From Porogramme epimiltina (Eukaryota > Basidiomycota > Agaricomycetes > Polyporales > Polyporaceae): DNA of 50,548 nucleotides. The stretch lies in contig FTLJ01000523.1 in the NCBI GenBank assembly GCA_900155495.1, positions 1-50,548 on the forward strand, given 5' to 3'. Shown here one piece after another: positions 31,354 through 41,617 of this stretch; the stretch's first letter is position 1, and each line of letters opens with the position of its first letter. The notes under the pieces are model-generated. The model did not search any database. It worked only from the letters and a program-made list of their open reading frames with translations, and had not been told where the DNA came from. The position numbers and the translations under genes were made by a program.

Positions 31354-34300
31354 CGTCATCCCTCCGCTCGGGCGCGCGACACGGCCTCCCCGACGCGCCG
31401 AGGTTCAGATGGAGGTTGGGGTGAAGTGAACCCGCTGCGCGTCCGGGTGCGCTCACGACCGCCGCCGACCATGTATGTAGTACGACGGGACGCGACGCGC
31501 GCCGGGCGCGCTCCGGGCGTCGGGGCCCCGGTGCGCGAATCGTGATGGCCAAGCCCGAAATGATGTACGATCAACTTCAACGCCCGCTATTAACGTTTGC
31601 CACGCGGCCTCGCGACCTTCTTTTGCGCGAAACATGTGCTGTGCCACGTGCGACGCATTTTTGCAAACCGGCTGAGGGCTCTGAGGGCGGCCAGGGGCTC
31701 AAGTTGTGGGACCCCGCTTGGACAGGCTGGTGCGCCATTGTCCGGCGCAGCCACTGCGCGCGCCGGCGGAGGCGCCTGGAGGGGGCGGTACCTCTCGGAT
31801 GCACAGTTACAGGAGGATGTGATCATCTGCGCATCAGTGGACGGCCGTAGAGAGCGGGAACGCCACGACGACGCCGCCAGCTCAGTTCCTTCCTCCCTGG
31901 CAGGACTTTCAGCGGCGCGCGGCGGCTTTGCCTAGGACTCTCTGTAGCACGTCGACGGGTGGACGCGTTTGGATCGTCCGCGGCGTCGCCGCGCACTCTC
32001 ACGCACCGGAACGCCCTCAGACGTCCGGGATCTGAGAGGTGCAATGTCTGTTGTGGCCGAATGGGCTCCTGTGTGTACCCGCTCGAGGTTTCGCAGGCAC
32101 CTCACTTTGCTTCCGCGCGCCGTCGCTCCGCAGTACACGGGATCGGGAATGAGGCCGGTCTGCTACGGGTAAGTTGTGTACGTTTTCAACAGAACCTAGG
32201 GGGCACGGAGAGGCATTCTGACATAACGGAGTGTGCTGTGCATCGCTAGTAGTTGACAGTCGTGGTCGTATGGTAGGAAAGCTTTTTGAAGCTGTAGTGG
32301 CTACGCCGAGTATGCCGGATTTACCTTCTGCTGAAGCGCGCGGTACCTCGAACCCCGAACCGCGGGCCGCTGGGTGCATACAGTTGTCTACTTAACATTC
32401 GGGGGTCGTCTACGTTTCAACACATAGCCACATAACTCCCACATGGTTTGACCTCTAGTCTGTAAAGGAAGTTACTCTGCTCCTATTTTCCGATTCCACG
32501 CGCCAAGGTGCAGGATGTGGTAGACGCCCTGTACCTGGCCACGTAATGCGAGATGGATGCAATCCGGGCCGATGATATTGATTGCCTTGATTTTCTCCGT
32601 GAGCCACTGGAAAAGGCAGGATCTGTCGTGAATATTTCGACTTCGACGAGGGTCCCCTGTGTAGTCCTGTAACTTGAGGTTGCGTTAAACTCTATGGATC
32701 AGCAAAACATAGTGAGATGTGTCCTAAGCGACAGCTGAAGACGCCCTACAGAACTGCGTGACTCTTGACTCCTCATGACAAGTAGCACGAGGGATTCCAC
32801 GCTCTTCTTTTGCCGGATCGCGTCCGCCGAGGGGATTGGCCAGTTCACGTCGTAGTTTCTACTTATTGGAGAACAACGATGCCCATATACACTCTGGGCC
32901 CCGGTCTCGTACGGATGTAACGGTGACTGGAGTTGTGGCGTACCTTACCGGCTGTGCTGCTGGTTAAGTGGCTGAACTCCCTCTAGAGTTCACTGTTGGT
33001 GAGAGTGAAACAGGAGAGGTCTGGGCGCGATGGGTCTTTGATTCCCGACTACCGTAATGGCGAGTCTTGTTTGTTAAATGAGCATGTTCATCGAGTTGGT
33101 TCCAGTAGGCGTCCTATGTGTCGATAAAACCGCTGGCTTCCGGCATGGCAACATTTCCGGGCCGGGGCGCGATATACTTGTGTGTCGTTGACGACGAATG
33201 TAGTCTGTTGTAAATTTGTAGGCACCGCTGGAGGTGTGACCGGGGTGCCTGTGTGGTTTCCTGTGGGATAAAGATAACACGCACTAACTCGGCGAAGAAA
33301 TACCGTGTCACGGCCATGAAATTCAAGTCATAGCTGCCACCGGTCTAATCTGGCGTCGAGCGACAACCCAGAGCTACTACTGGGAAGCCTAGCCGGATGA
33401 CTGAGGTGTACTCTCGTCAAGAGCACAGCAAAGCAATTGAGCGATTCCCTGCGTGCATGTGGGAATGCGAGGATGAATATGCAAAACATAAGACAGCCGG
33501 GTGCGGGCGAGGACAGAGCCTGGGTGGGAGCGGGTTCCGAGTCGTTGCTGCGGTGGCGTGGCCGAGCCGCGCGATGTGGGATCAAGATCCCTCCCACGCG
33601 ACAGGTTGATGGCATCTAGATCAATTCGTCCACGTGCGCGAGGCCTCGTCACCGCCGCAATTTTCCGGAGTTCAGACTCCGCCGTGTTGAGGACCAGTGC
33701 GAGTCGCCGCCGCCGGGTCCATGCCAGGCATCCGCCTCAGCTTCCTTCCTGTCTGAAACTACAAAGTACAAGGGCATTCGACTAGCTATCCTCGATCATC
33801 ACACCCGAGAGATATATCGCCCGCGGCCCCATCATGCAAGGCAGCTGTGTCAGCAGCCTCACACTGGCAAGTCCGAGTCGGCATTTCAGGGTCGTTTTCG
33901 TGCATACTCGACTGAATTCACTGTAGATAATTCGTATGGGGCAGTGGCGTCGTTCTAAAATACCCGTATGAGAAATACACTGCATGAACAGTCAAAAAAG
34001 TATACGAGATTTACTATGTTCGGCGTTCAGAGGCTCTGCCGAGCCGCGTCTGGCCAAAATCTGTGGTATGCGAGGCCCGAGGAGACCGCCGTCAACGATT
34101 TTGACTTTTCGGCACGTCCCCCTTTCAGTTCTCAACAACTCCTCAGTACCTGTATTTATGGTGATAAGTTGTTTAATTTCGAAGCCCGCCTGAAGCTCTC
34201 AACTGCCCGATGTCTCACTCGCTGTTCTGGCGTTCCGTTGAACATCGTTGTATATATACGATGTCGACGACTCTCCGCATCCTCACCACTCGAATACGCC

Positions 34301-34388
34301 TCCTACAGCCTTCGATCCTGCTTCTGCAACTCAGGAAGCCTTCAAATCCTCTCACCCACTTTACTACATTCAAATCAACATATTCGCC
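31354..34388. other. Gene-free stretch of about 3 kb
   Basis: No gene or recognisable transposon part was found. Frames are short, and from about 32.2 to 34.2 kb the composition is the least GC-rich of the window. The last 150 bp form the promoter of DUF6593 copy 2. Confidence 0.5.
34251..34258 (+). promoter_or_regulatory. TATA box of DUF6593 copy 2
   Basis: TATATATA lies 131 bp before the start codon. With normal spacing it would give a leader of roughly 100 nt, which is pyrimidine-rich. Confidence 0.6.
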
Positions 34389-35197
34389 ATGAACCCGTAC
34401 GCGCAGCAGTGGGGTCAGCAGGGCAGCTCCGCCCCTTCGGTTTACGGTGCCCTTCCTTCCCTCGGTACATCCGGGTCGCAAGCGGACGCGGTGACGTTCA
34501 CGTTCACCAACTTCAAGACCACCATCCTCAACTCCACCATCGTCGGTCCCGGGGGCCGCACGGTGTACACGGTCACCACTGATTCGAGCACGCCTGCATG
34601 CACCATTTTCAAGGACACAGAGAGCAAGAACGTCGGGATGATACAGTGGCAGCCGAATGCGTCGGTCGAAATCCGGGGCGGCGGCCCACGCACTCGCGTG
34701 CGCGATTGGCTGAGGCTCGCGTCCGACCAGAGGTGCGTTGACGCACCCTAGCGTCCGGCTCCGGTCGCATTGAACACGTCCTAACCATTTTACGCGATGA
34801 CAGTCGGCGTATCGTGGAGTTCAAAGGCGTTCAGTACGCCTGGGCGCCGATGGACGGCTTCATCTGCGTGAGTCACTCCCCGCCTCTCCGCGCGCCGCCC
34901 TCACGCTCATCCACCCTCGCCCACCCCGCCCCTGTCCGGCTCACACCTGCCCGTCGCCGCCACGCCGTCGATTCACCACCCGCCGCCGCCGGGCCCGAAC
35001 TCGCTGCCGCGCCTTTCGCACACGGCGACGCGCAGATGTACAAGGTGCACAGCAGCGCGCCGCGCGTGCTCGCGCGCGTGTCGCGCGTGCCCAACTCGGT
35101 CACGCTCGAGCTCACGCAGGAGGCGTTCCAGGGCGGGCTCCTCGAGCCCGCGCTCATCGTCACCGTCCTACTCAGCTGCGGGCACAACATCGACTGA
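34389..35197 (+). CDS. DUF6593 family protein (copy 2)
   Basis: Three exons: 34389-34732, 34804-34867 and 35036-35197, coding for 189 residues. MNPYAQQWGQQGSSAPSVYG opens the protein, nearly the same as copy 1. The family core runs from TFTFTNFKTTILNSTIVG through RVRDWLRL and YAWAPMDGFIC to LLSCGHNID. Function unknown. Intron positions and phases equal those of copy 1. The two genes lie about 11 kb apart and point away from each other, so the duplication involved an inversion or separate insertion. A TATA box is present at 34251-34258. The second intron is 168 nt and CG-rich. Confidence 0.9.
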
Positions 35198-36489
35198 GCG
35201 CACCGCGGGGCGGCGGTGGCTCGCGACGGGGCAACGGGCGTTCGGGGAGCCTGCCCGGGCATCCACGTTTGGGACAGTGTGTCGCCGAGCGCCCGGATCT
35301 CCCATCGTCCCCTCGCCTGCGGTCCGCCGGAGCCAATCAGTGATCGGCGCCGCGCGGGCGGCCTCGAGCGGGACGGCCTGGGTTCCTTGCGCCGCGGCGG
35401 TGCTCGAGCGCGCGAACGCCTTCGCTGCCACCTAGATTTTGATGATTGTTCGGAATGCCCTTCTTGTCGGATCACTTTTCTTGTTACCCGTTGTCGCTTT
35501 CTTGCTCTCCTACTGTATATCCTACTCGCTAAGTATCGGCCCCTCCTAGATGCCTCTTCCATCTCTATTTCCTATATCTCCCGTTTTGTTTTACTATATC
35601 GAGTATCTCCTCCCACCTCCACTATCCTCCACTGTAGCCAACTCCCTAATATCTAGACAGCCCGTGTAGCCCGATCCACTATGTATCTGCCGCCGCTTTC
35701 GGTCGCTTTCGTGTTCCGTGTACATTGTTACCTGCCTATTTAGTATTTAGCTCAATACCACTGCACCCGCTGTGTGTACCACGTATTGCATCGCGATGTC
35801 GTAGAATGGCATGTCATCCACACCAACGTCCACACTGGCCTACGGATACCCGAAGGCGCTCCGAGTGCTTCTATGTTCGACCCGGGGCCGGTTAGAGACA
35901 CAATATCTGTGTTTCCAGTGCCACGTTTGACAGGTGAATGGATAGCAGCGCTTTTTAGTACTTTTATCGCGTTCTAACGAAGTCTAACTTCGGCACTATC
36001 CGCGCCTCCGGGGAGTTTGCCTCTCCTAGCGCCAGGTCGCGGTCACCAGTTTGTTTCCCGTGCCCGTAGGAGTCGGGATGCCCAAAGACGTCGTTATAGT
36101 CGTACTGATGGTATCGGGTATGACGGTTATGAATAGCTGGCGTGCACATCCAGATCCGTGTTCGGACTATCCGACGAAAAGCTTCCGGTTCGTTATTTCC
36201 TATGCGGATTACGCTACAGAGGCACTCAAGTAACAAGTATAACGCGATCCCGAGGACCAGCGATAGAAGGAGCTATTACGGCACCAGGTGTCTCGTGTCA
36301 GGGGGCTTATAGAGTAATGTTTGAATGAGTGTGGTTAAATAGTGATGGTATGCGGTTCCGTAGAAATCCCTAGTGTGTCACATAACGTTTCTACACGGTG
36401 TGTGCCTCTCTTACAAATCGAAACCCCTCCGAAGACTTGGACGGTCCAATGGCCGCCTCAGCTAATCTCATCCACACCTGCCTAACTCC
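35198..36489. other. Gene-free convergent spacer of about 1.3 kb
   Basis: Holds the 3' flanks of DUF6593 copy 2 and of the Gin4-type kinase. A long pyrimidine-rich stretch (about 35500-35650) is probably 3' UTR or beyond. No gene was seen. Confidence 0.5.
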
Positions 36490-39412
36490 TCAAACCATGA
36501 ATTGCTGCTGGATCCCCATCGGCGGCGCCCCGACCACGGGAGACATGAGCGCGTCGAGGCGCCACTCAGTGCGCAGCCTCTGGCAGAGCCCCTTGAACGT
36601 CGACACGGATCCCTTGTCGAGCGCGATCCCAATCGCGGTGTCATATCCAGGCGCCGGCCCGCGCGGCGACCCTGCAGCGGTGAACTCGACGCGGAAGCGG
36701 ACTAGCTTGCGCTCGCTGCTGCTACCTCCGATTGCCTCGTCCGCACGGCACAGGAGGACGTTCCCGTTCGCGCTCCACAGGCCGTTCTTGTACCCTTCCT
36801 CGACGGCGACAGTGATGCCGAACCCTTCGAGCAGACGGACGATCTCCGAGCGCGTGGTGGCGAGGTCGAGCACGGAGTAGAGCACGAGCGTTTGGACTTT
36901 CCAGTGGAAGAGGTTAGAGAACCACCCTCGAACCTCGCCGACGCCACCCGGGGACATGTTGGCCGACGTAGGCGACGTAGGGTGTGGCGAGCCAATCGAA
37001 AATGTTGCGCGCTTGTTGAGGGCAGGGGCCTGGAAATCCAGCGGCGGCGCTACGGGGACGGTGAGCGACACGATGAGAAGGAACGCTGATAGGACGTACG
37101 TCTGCTCTTCCGATCCTTCTTTCCAACGAGCTGCTGACCGTTCCCGGCCTCCTGCAGGAACAGCACGTTGCCCATTTCCTTCGCCATGGGTACCGAGTGA
37201 CCAAACCCGAGTCCGCCCGAGTGAGAAATTTCCTCCTGCTGCCCGCCATACCCGCTACGAACGCTCTTGTTCTCCTTGTTGTCGGATCTAGGGTGCCTGA
37301 CCTCGGCGTGGTAGTCCTGGACGTTCCAGTTCAGAGAACGGCGTCGGCCCTCATCCGAGAAGGAGGCGAATTCTGGCTTTCGCCCTGAAGCACGCTGAAT
37401 AGGCTCGGGTTGGGACATCCAAGGAACAGCTTGTGGACTAGCAGACGCGTAAGGGTGTGTCGGCGTAGGCGATGCCATCTCCACCTCCGGACACAGCGGA
37501 GTCGTGGGGACGTGCCTGTCGGGTATAGTCCCTGGGAGGCCTTCATCCAACATGTTGGGTGGCGCGAGGAAGGTAGAACGCGTAGACTGAGTTCCTGGGG
37601 TGAGTGGCACGGGCGCATATATGAAACCAGACGCAGATTGTACACGAGCCGAAGCGTGGCGAGAACCTTCCTGTTCGGTACGAGGAGGGAACGGCTGAGC
37701 GGGGGCACTGACGGCACCGCGCTGCATAGGAGGCAGGGCGATGCGACGAGGCTGAGCTTGAGCAGAAGAGCGGTCCCGAAAGAGTTGAGCGGAGTCATCT
37801 AAGGTTTGAGAGCGAGCACGAGAGACGTCTGGGTTTGGCACAAATGACGGAGGAGTCGTGAGATGAGCAGAGGTCCTTTGGCCCTGAGGACGGGGCTTCT
37901 GTGGACGAGGGCCCACAGGCGAGGGTGGATGGGGACGAGAGGTCGCACGCTCCATAGGCAGAGTAGTATGAAGCGAAAGCCGAGGGGGAGATGCGCTGCG
38001 AGAGGGAGGTGGAGGCGCTGGCCGACCGGAACGCAGATACTGAGGGGGCGCTGCAGGTATGATGCGAGAAAGGTCCAAGGAGTGGCGGCCAGGCTTCGAG
38101 CGAGGAGCGGCGTACTGCTTGGTGACAATCTTCCCGTTAGTGTTCAAGACTTCGTCGATGTCCATGAAGATGCCGTGCTCCTTCATCGCCATTTCGCGGT
38201 GCTTCTGAAGAAGGAAATAGAATGCCTTTGCCAGAGTGCCTTGCCCAGCGGGACTCAGAAGATCGGCTTGGATGCAGTCGACGTCGGCGTGGCGACCCCA
38301 GATGACACAGAGAGACTCGAAGAGATCACGATCGATGTGAAGCGCGGACGGGAGAGGCTGGGCAAGTTCAGACACAGATGGAGATGGAACGTAGGTGATG
38401 CCGGGAGTAGGGCCTTCAAGCCAGGGATGAGCCAGTATCTCTGCCATCTAGATGAGAGCAATCAGTATACCGTGCGCCTGGATTCAAGCTGACGACTCAC
38501 AGTGATACGGTGGTTGACGTCCACGACAAGCATGCGAGTAAGGAGGTCTCGAGCCAGAGGGTCGACGAAGCTGGGCATCTCGTACTTGCCCGTCTTGACC
38601 TTCGTGAGCAGGTGACGGACGTTCTTGTCGTCGAACGGCAGACGCCCAGTTAGAAGCGCATACAAGATGACACCGCAGCTCCAGATGTCGGTCGCAGTTC
38701 CGCAGTACTTGTGCCCGTTGACGATCTCGGGGCTTGCATAGTGGGGGCTGCCGCAGCTTGTTTCGAGTTGAAGCGTCGGCGGGGCGAACGCGGCCATACC
38801 CCAATCGGCGATCTTGATGAGGGGCGGTTTGAGAGAGTGGATCAGGATGTTCTCCGGCTTGAGGTCGCGATGGATGATCGAGAAGGTGTGCGCGTAGTTG
38901 AGGCCGTAGACGATCTGCTTGAAGTACGCGAGGGCCTCGAGAGGGGCAAGTCGCCCGCGGTTGACGAGAAAGTCGAAGAGCTCGCCGCCTTCGACGTATT
39001 CGAGAATCAGGTAGAGCTCTTTGTCGCCCTCGTAGACGTCATATATGCGCATAATGTTGGGATGATTCATAAGCTTCATCATGATGATCTCCCTGTCGAT
39101 CCCAAGTCGCTGCTTCTCCGCCTTGGCCTGTGCGTTGGACGAGGTGCTGCGGGAGGAGAGGAACGGCTGGAGAGGGAGGATCTTGACGGCGGCGAGCTGA
39201 CCGGTGCGACGGTGCCTGGCGATCTTGACGCGGCCGCTTGCGCCCTTCCCCACGCACTCGCCGATGATCCAGGGGCCGACATACTTGGCGTCGTCGGGGT
39301 ACTCGAATGCCTCGGATCCAGCTGCGGCCTTCTCCTTCTGCCAGCGAGTTCCGAGAGGAGTTGCGTACTTGACTGGCGGCGCACGAGGAGGGTCTTCCAA
39401 AGGTCCGGCCAT
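36490..39412 (-). CDS. Gin4/Hsl1/Nim1-type protein kinase
   Basis: Three exons on the minus strand: 39412-38501, 38447-37100 and 37049-36490, coding for 939 residues. The kinase domain is about residues 44-315: Gly loop VGKGASGRVK, Lys77 (AAVKIL), HRDLKPEN with Asp183, a magnesium motif reading D-W-G (203-205) instead of DFG, and GSPHYASPE as activation loop end. A long Pro/Ser-rich middle follows (about 330-770). The last 160 residues (from VGEVRGWFSNLFHWK) look like the membrane-binding KA1 domain found at the end of Gin4/Hsl1/Kcc4. In yeasts these kinases sit at the septin ring of the bud neck or septum and couple cell shape to mitotic entry by acting on Wee1. A role at septa is inferred here. 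The start codon follows the usual short leader; the conserved part begins at residue 44. Confidence 0.92.
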
Positions 39413-39792
39413 TGTGAACGCGAGATGGAGGAATTAAGTGTACAAATCGAGGATTAGGAGTGTAATGATGTAGTAGTGTGAGGCAGTCCGTGGCGGGAGC
39501 GTTGACCGAGGACGTCGTCGTCGACCAGCACGACCAAGCGAGAATAGGGAAGGAAGACGAACGGTCAGCCGCAGGCTCTATGGCGTGCGGCGGGCGCCTA
39601 CACAAATAACGCGCAAACAACGCGTCCGAAAAACCACGTGCACAGAACTGCGCAGGAAGTCGATTACAACGGGGTACTAGACACCGCCTATAATGCTAGA
39701 GAATATACAGGTCAGACAATGTCCCAAAGGAGTGTTCCATACGTTATGCGATGAGTACAGTAACGGTGCCAATACCTGCAGCCTAACTCCGA
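39413..39792. other. Short spacer between kinase and SNARE genes
   Basis: About 380 bp containing the kinase promoter and the SNARE gene 3' UTR. No gene was seen. Confidence 0.5.
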
Positions 39793-40849
39793 TCATACAA
39801 GAATTACCGCGAGCAACAGTGCCATGAGAATAATAATGAGAATAATGATGCACCAGCCGGACTTCGTCTCTGAGGAAGTGCACTGTGAGAGAGGAAACAA
39901 CTGGAAGGGCGGGTACACTCACCCTCTGTCTGGCGAATGAATTTGCGCATCTTTGCCATAGCCGTGGTTAGCTTCGCATCCGATGATGTTACACCGCGCT
40001 CAAGGTCGTCAAGCATTCTAACAGCATTTCTAGCATGAGCAGTGTTTCTGGGAGAGCATACGAACGATACACATACTCATTATGCTCTCCGATCTCGCGC
40101 CCCATTAAGCCCGCTTGCTCATGAATGGTGTTCAGAGTGCCGGCAATAGTGTCAATGGTCTCGTCTTGTTGGCGCATCATCATCTAGTATGTGACCATGA
40201 GTACATTGGATGTACGAAGGTTTCCCCAACGTACCTCCTGCTCCTGCCTGGCCCACTCTGCCTGGCTGTCCTCATGCTCAGGTGCGGGAGACTCCAGTCC
40301 ACGACCTGACGTGCCGTACATCGACGACGGTCGTGACCTCTTGCCGTCTTCCACTTCGGCGCGCATGGTCTATATCCCATACAAGGTTCAATACATAGGC
40401 CAGGGCTACGCATGTATAAGACGCACCTCAATTTCTCGACGGACGTGGCCCACATACCTCCGCCGCTCCATAACCTCGCTCTCCTCCAGTCCAAATAGCC
40501 GTGCACCTGTGCTCTCGACAACACTATCCGTCCATTAGCCCCGAACAACACCTCCAAGAGAAGAACCAGCTCACTTTACACTCTCCTCCAAGTCCTCCAG
40601 GTCCGCCTCAAGCGCAGCGAGCGTCGCCTTCAGCTACACACACAAGCACCCAGTATCAGCACCACCCAAGACGAGCACACGCCCGCCAGGCTCCAAAGCT
40701 CGGCGCACCTCGTTCCGCGCCCAGACGAGCTCCTCGCTCTCCTCGCGCGCGGTGCTGCGGATGCGCAAGAACGACGCGCGGAGCGTCGCCGCCGTCTGCA
40801 GCGACGTCTGGATCTCCTGCTGCACGGCGTGGTACGGGTCCGTCGACAT
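39793..40849 (-). CDS. Tlg1/syntaxin-6 type SNARE (Qc)
   Basis: Seven exons on the minus strand: 40849-40709, 40633-40575, 40523-40427, 40369-40235, 40183-40077, 40017-39923 and 39869-39793, coding for 236 residues. The N-terminal half starts MSTDPYHAVQQEIQTSL and has the helical character of the syntaxin-6 N-terminal domain. The SNARE motif runs from about residue 149 (QQDETIDTIAGTLNTIHEQ) to 211 and is followed by a single C-terminal membrane anchor (WCIIILIIILMALLLAVILV). Such proteins sit on late Golgi and endosomes and drive fusion of endosome-derived vesicles with the Golgi. Aligned with syntaxin-6 from the shared Q-D-E, the central layer residue, normally Gln, is His178 (IGEHNEML). Yeast Tlg1 has 224 and human syntaxin-6 255 residues, so the length fits. 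Confidence 0.9.
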
Positions 40850-41617
40850 CCTGCGGGGTCCTACGGGCTACGGGCTATGTAGGCTTAGCGTTCCGGCGCC
40901 GCGATCGTTGTGGTGGTGGCGTGCGATAGGGGCCGGGTGTGCGCGTCGCTCGGGTGTCCGATTCCAGGCGGGGCGGGGGCTGCTTGAGCTGCAGGGCGTG
41001 CAGCGGTTGTGGTGTAATAGGAGATGCGTAAGGTTTCGGAGGTGAGCCCAGCGCGCAGGGTGGGGAGCGGGGCGGTGAATGTGGTGAGCGCAGCGGTGCA
41101 CAAGCGAGTTTGTAGTAAAGGAGCGTAGGGGGCGGCTCGGCGGCGAGTATGCTCGTGTCAAGAAGTGGTAATGGGGAGAGTCTGAGAAGTCGGAGAGACG
41201 CGCCGGCGTGCGAGCCCAGCCCCGTCCTCTGCCCCGCGCGGCGAATACGCCCGACGTCGTAGCCGCCGGTGGTCCGACTCCTTGCACGCTGACGAGACCG
41301 TGTCTGACAGTTCCGAAAGTTCTCATGTATACTCTGAAGAATGACACAAATAGAGACGTAATAGACTTGAACAAACAGCACATGTAAGTTAGAACCGGGT
41401 CGCACGCATGTTGTACAACAAAAACTACGACAAAACCGTCCACTCCCACCCCTACTCCCAGGCCCGCGTACACATATACGCTCATACAAACCGACGGAGA
41501 ACGGCACAAGAAGGCATAATCACAGACGGAGGCGCACCGAGCCCAATCCAGATTCCGCACATCCGATGTCCCATTCCAGATGGCGTATCCCCCGCTTCCC
41601 AATCGCGCGCACACCGC
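40850..41617. other. Spacer between SNARE and RING genes
   Basis: About 770 bp, containing the SNARE promoter and the 3' flank of the RING ligase gene. No gene was seen on either strand. Confidence 0.5.

Noticed and set aside
33545..33630. tRNA-Leu/Ser-like start (GGCGTGGCCGAGC...)
   Set aside because: The anticodon stem does not leave a seven-base loop and no T-arm with TTCNANNC can be formed downstream.
31354..34388. Possible transposon remains
   Set aside because: No reverse transcriptase, integrase or transposase motif, no terminal repeats or target duplication could be seen by eye.
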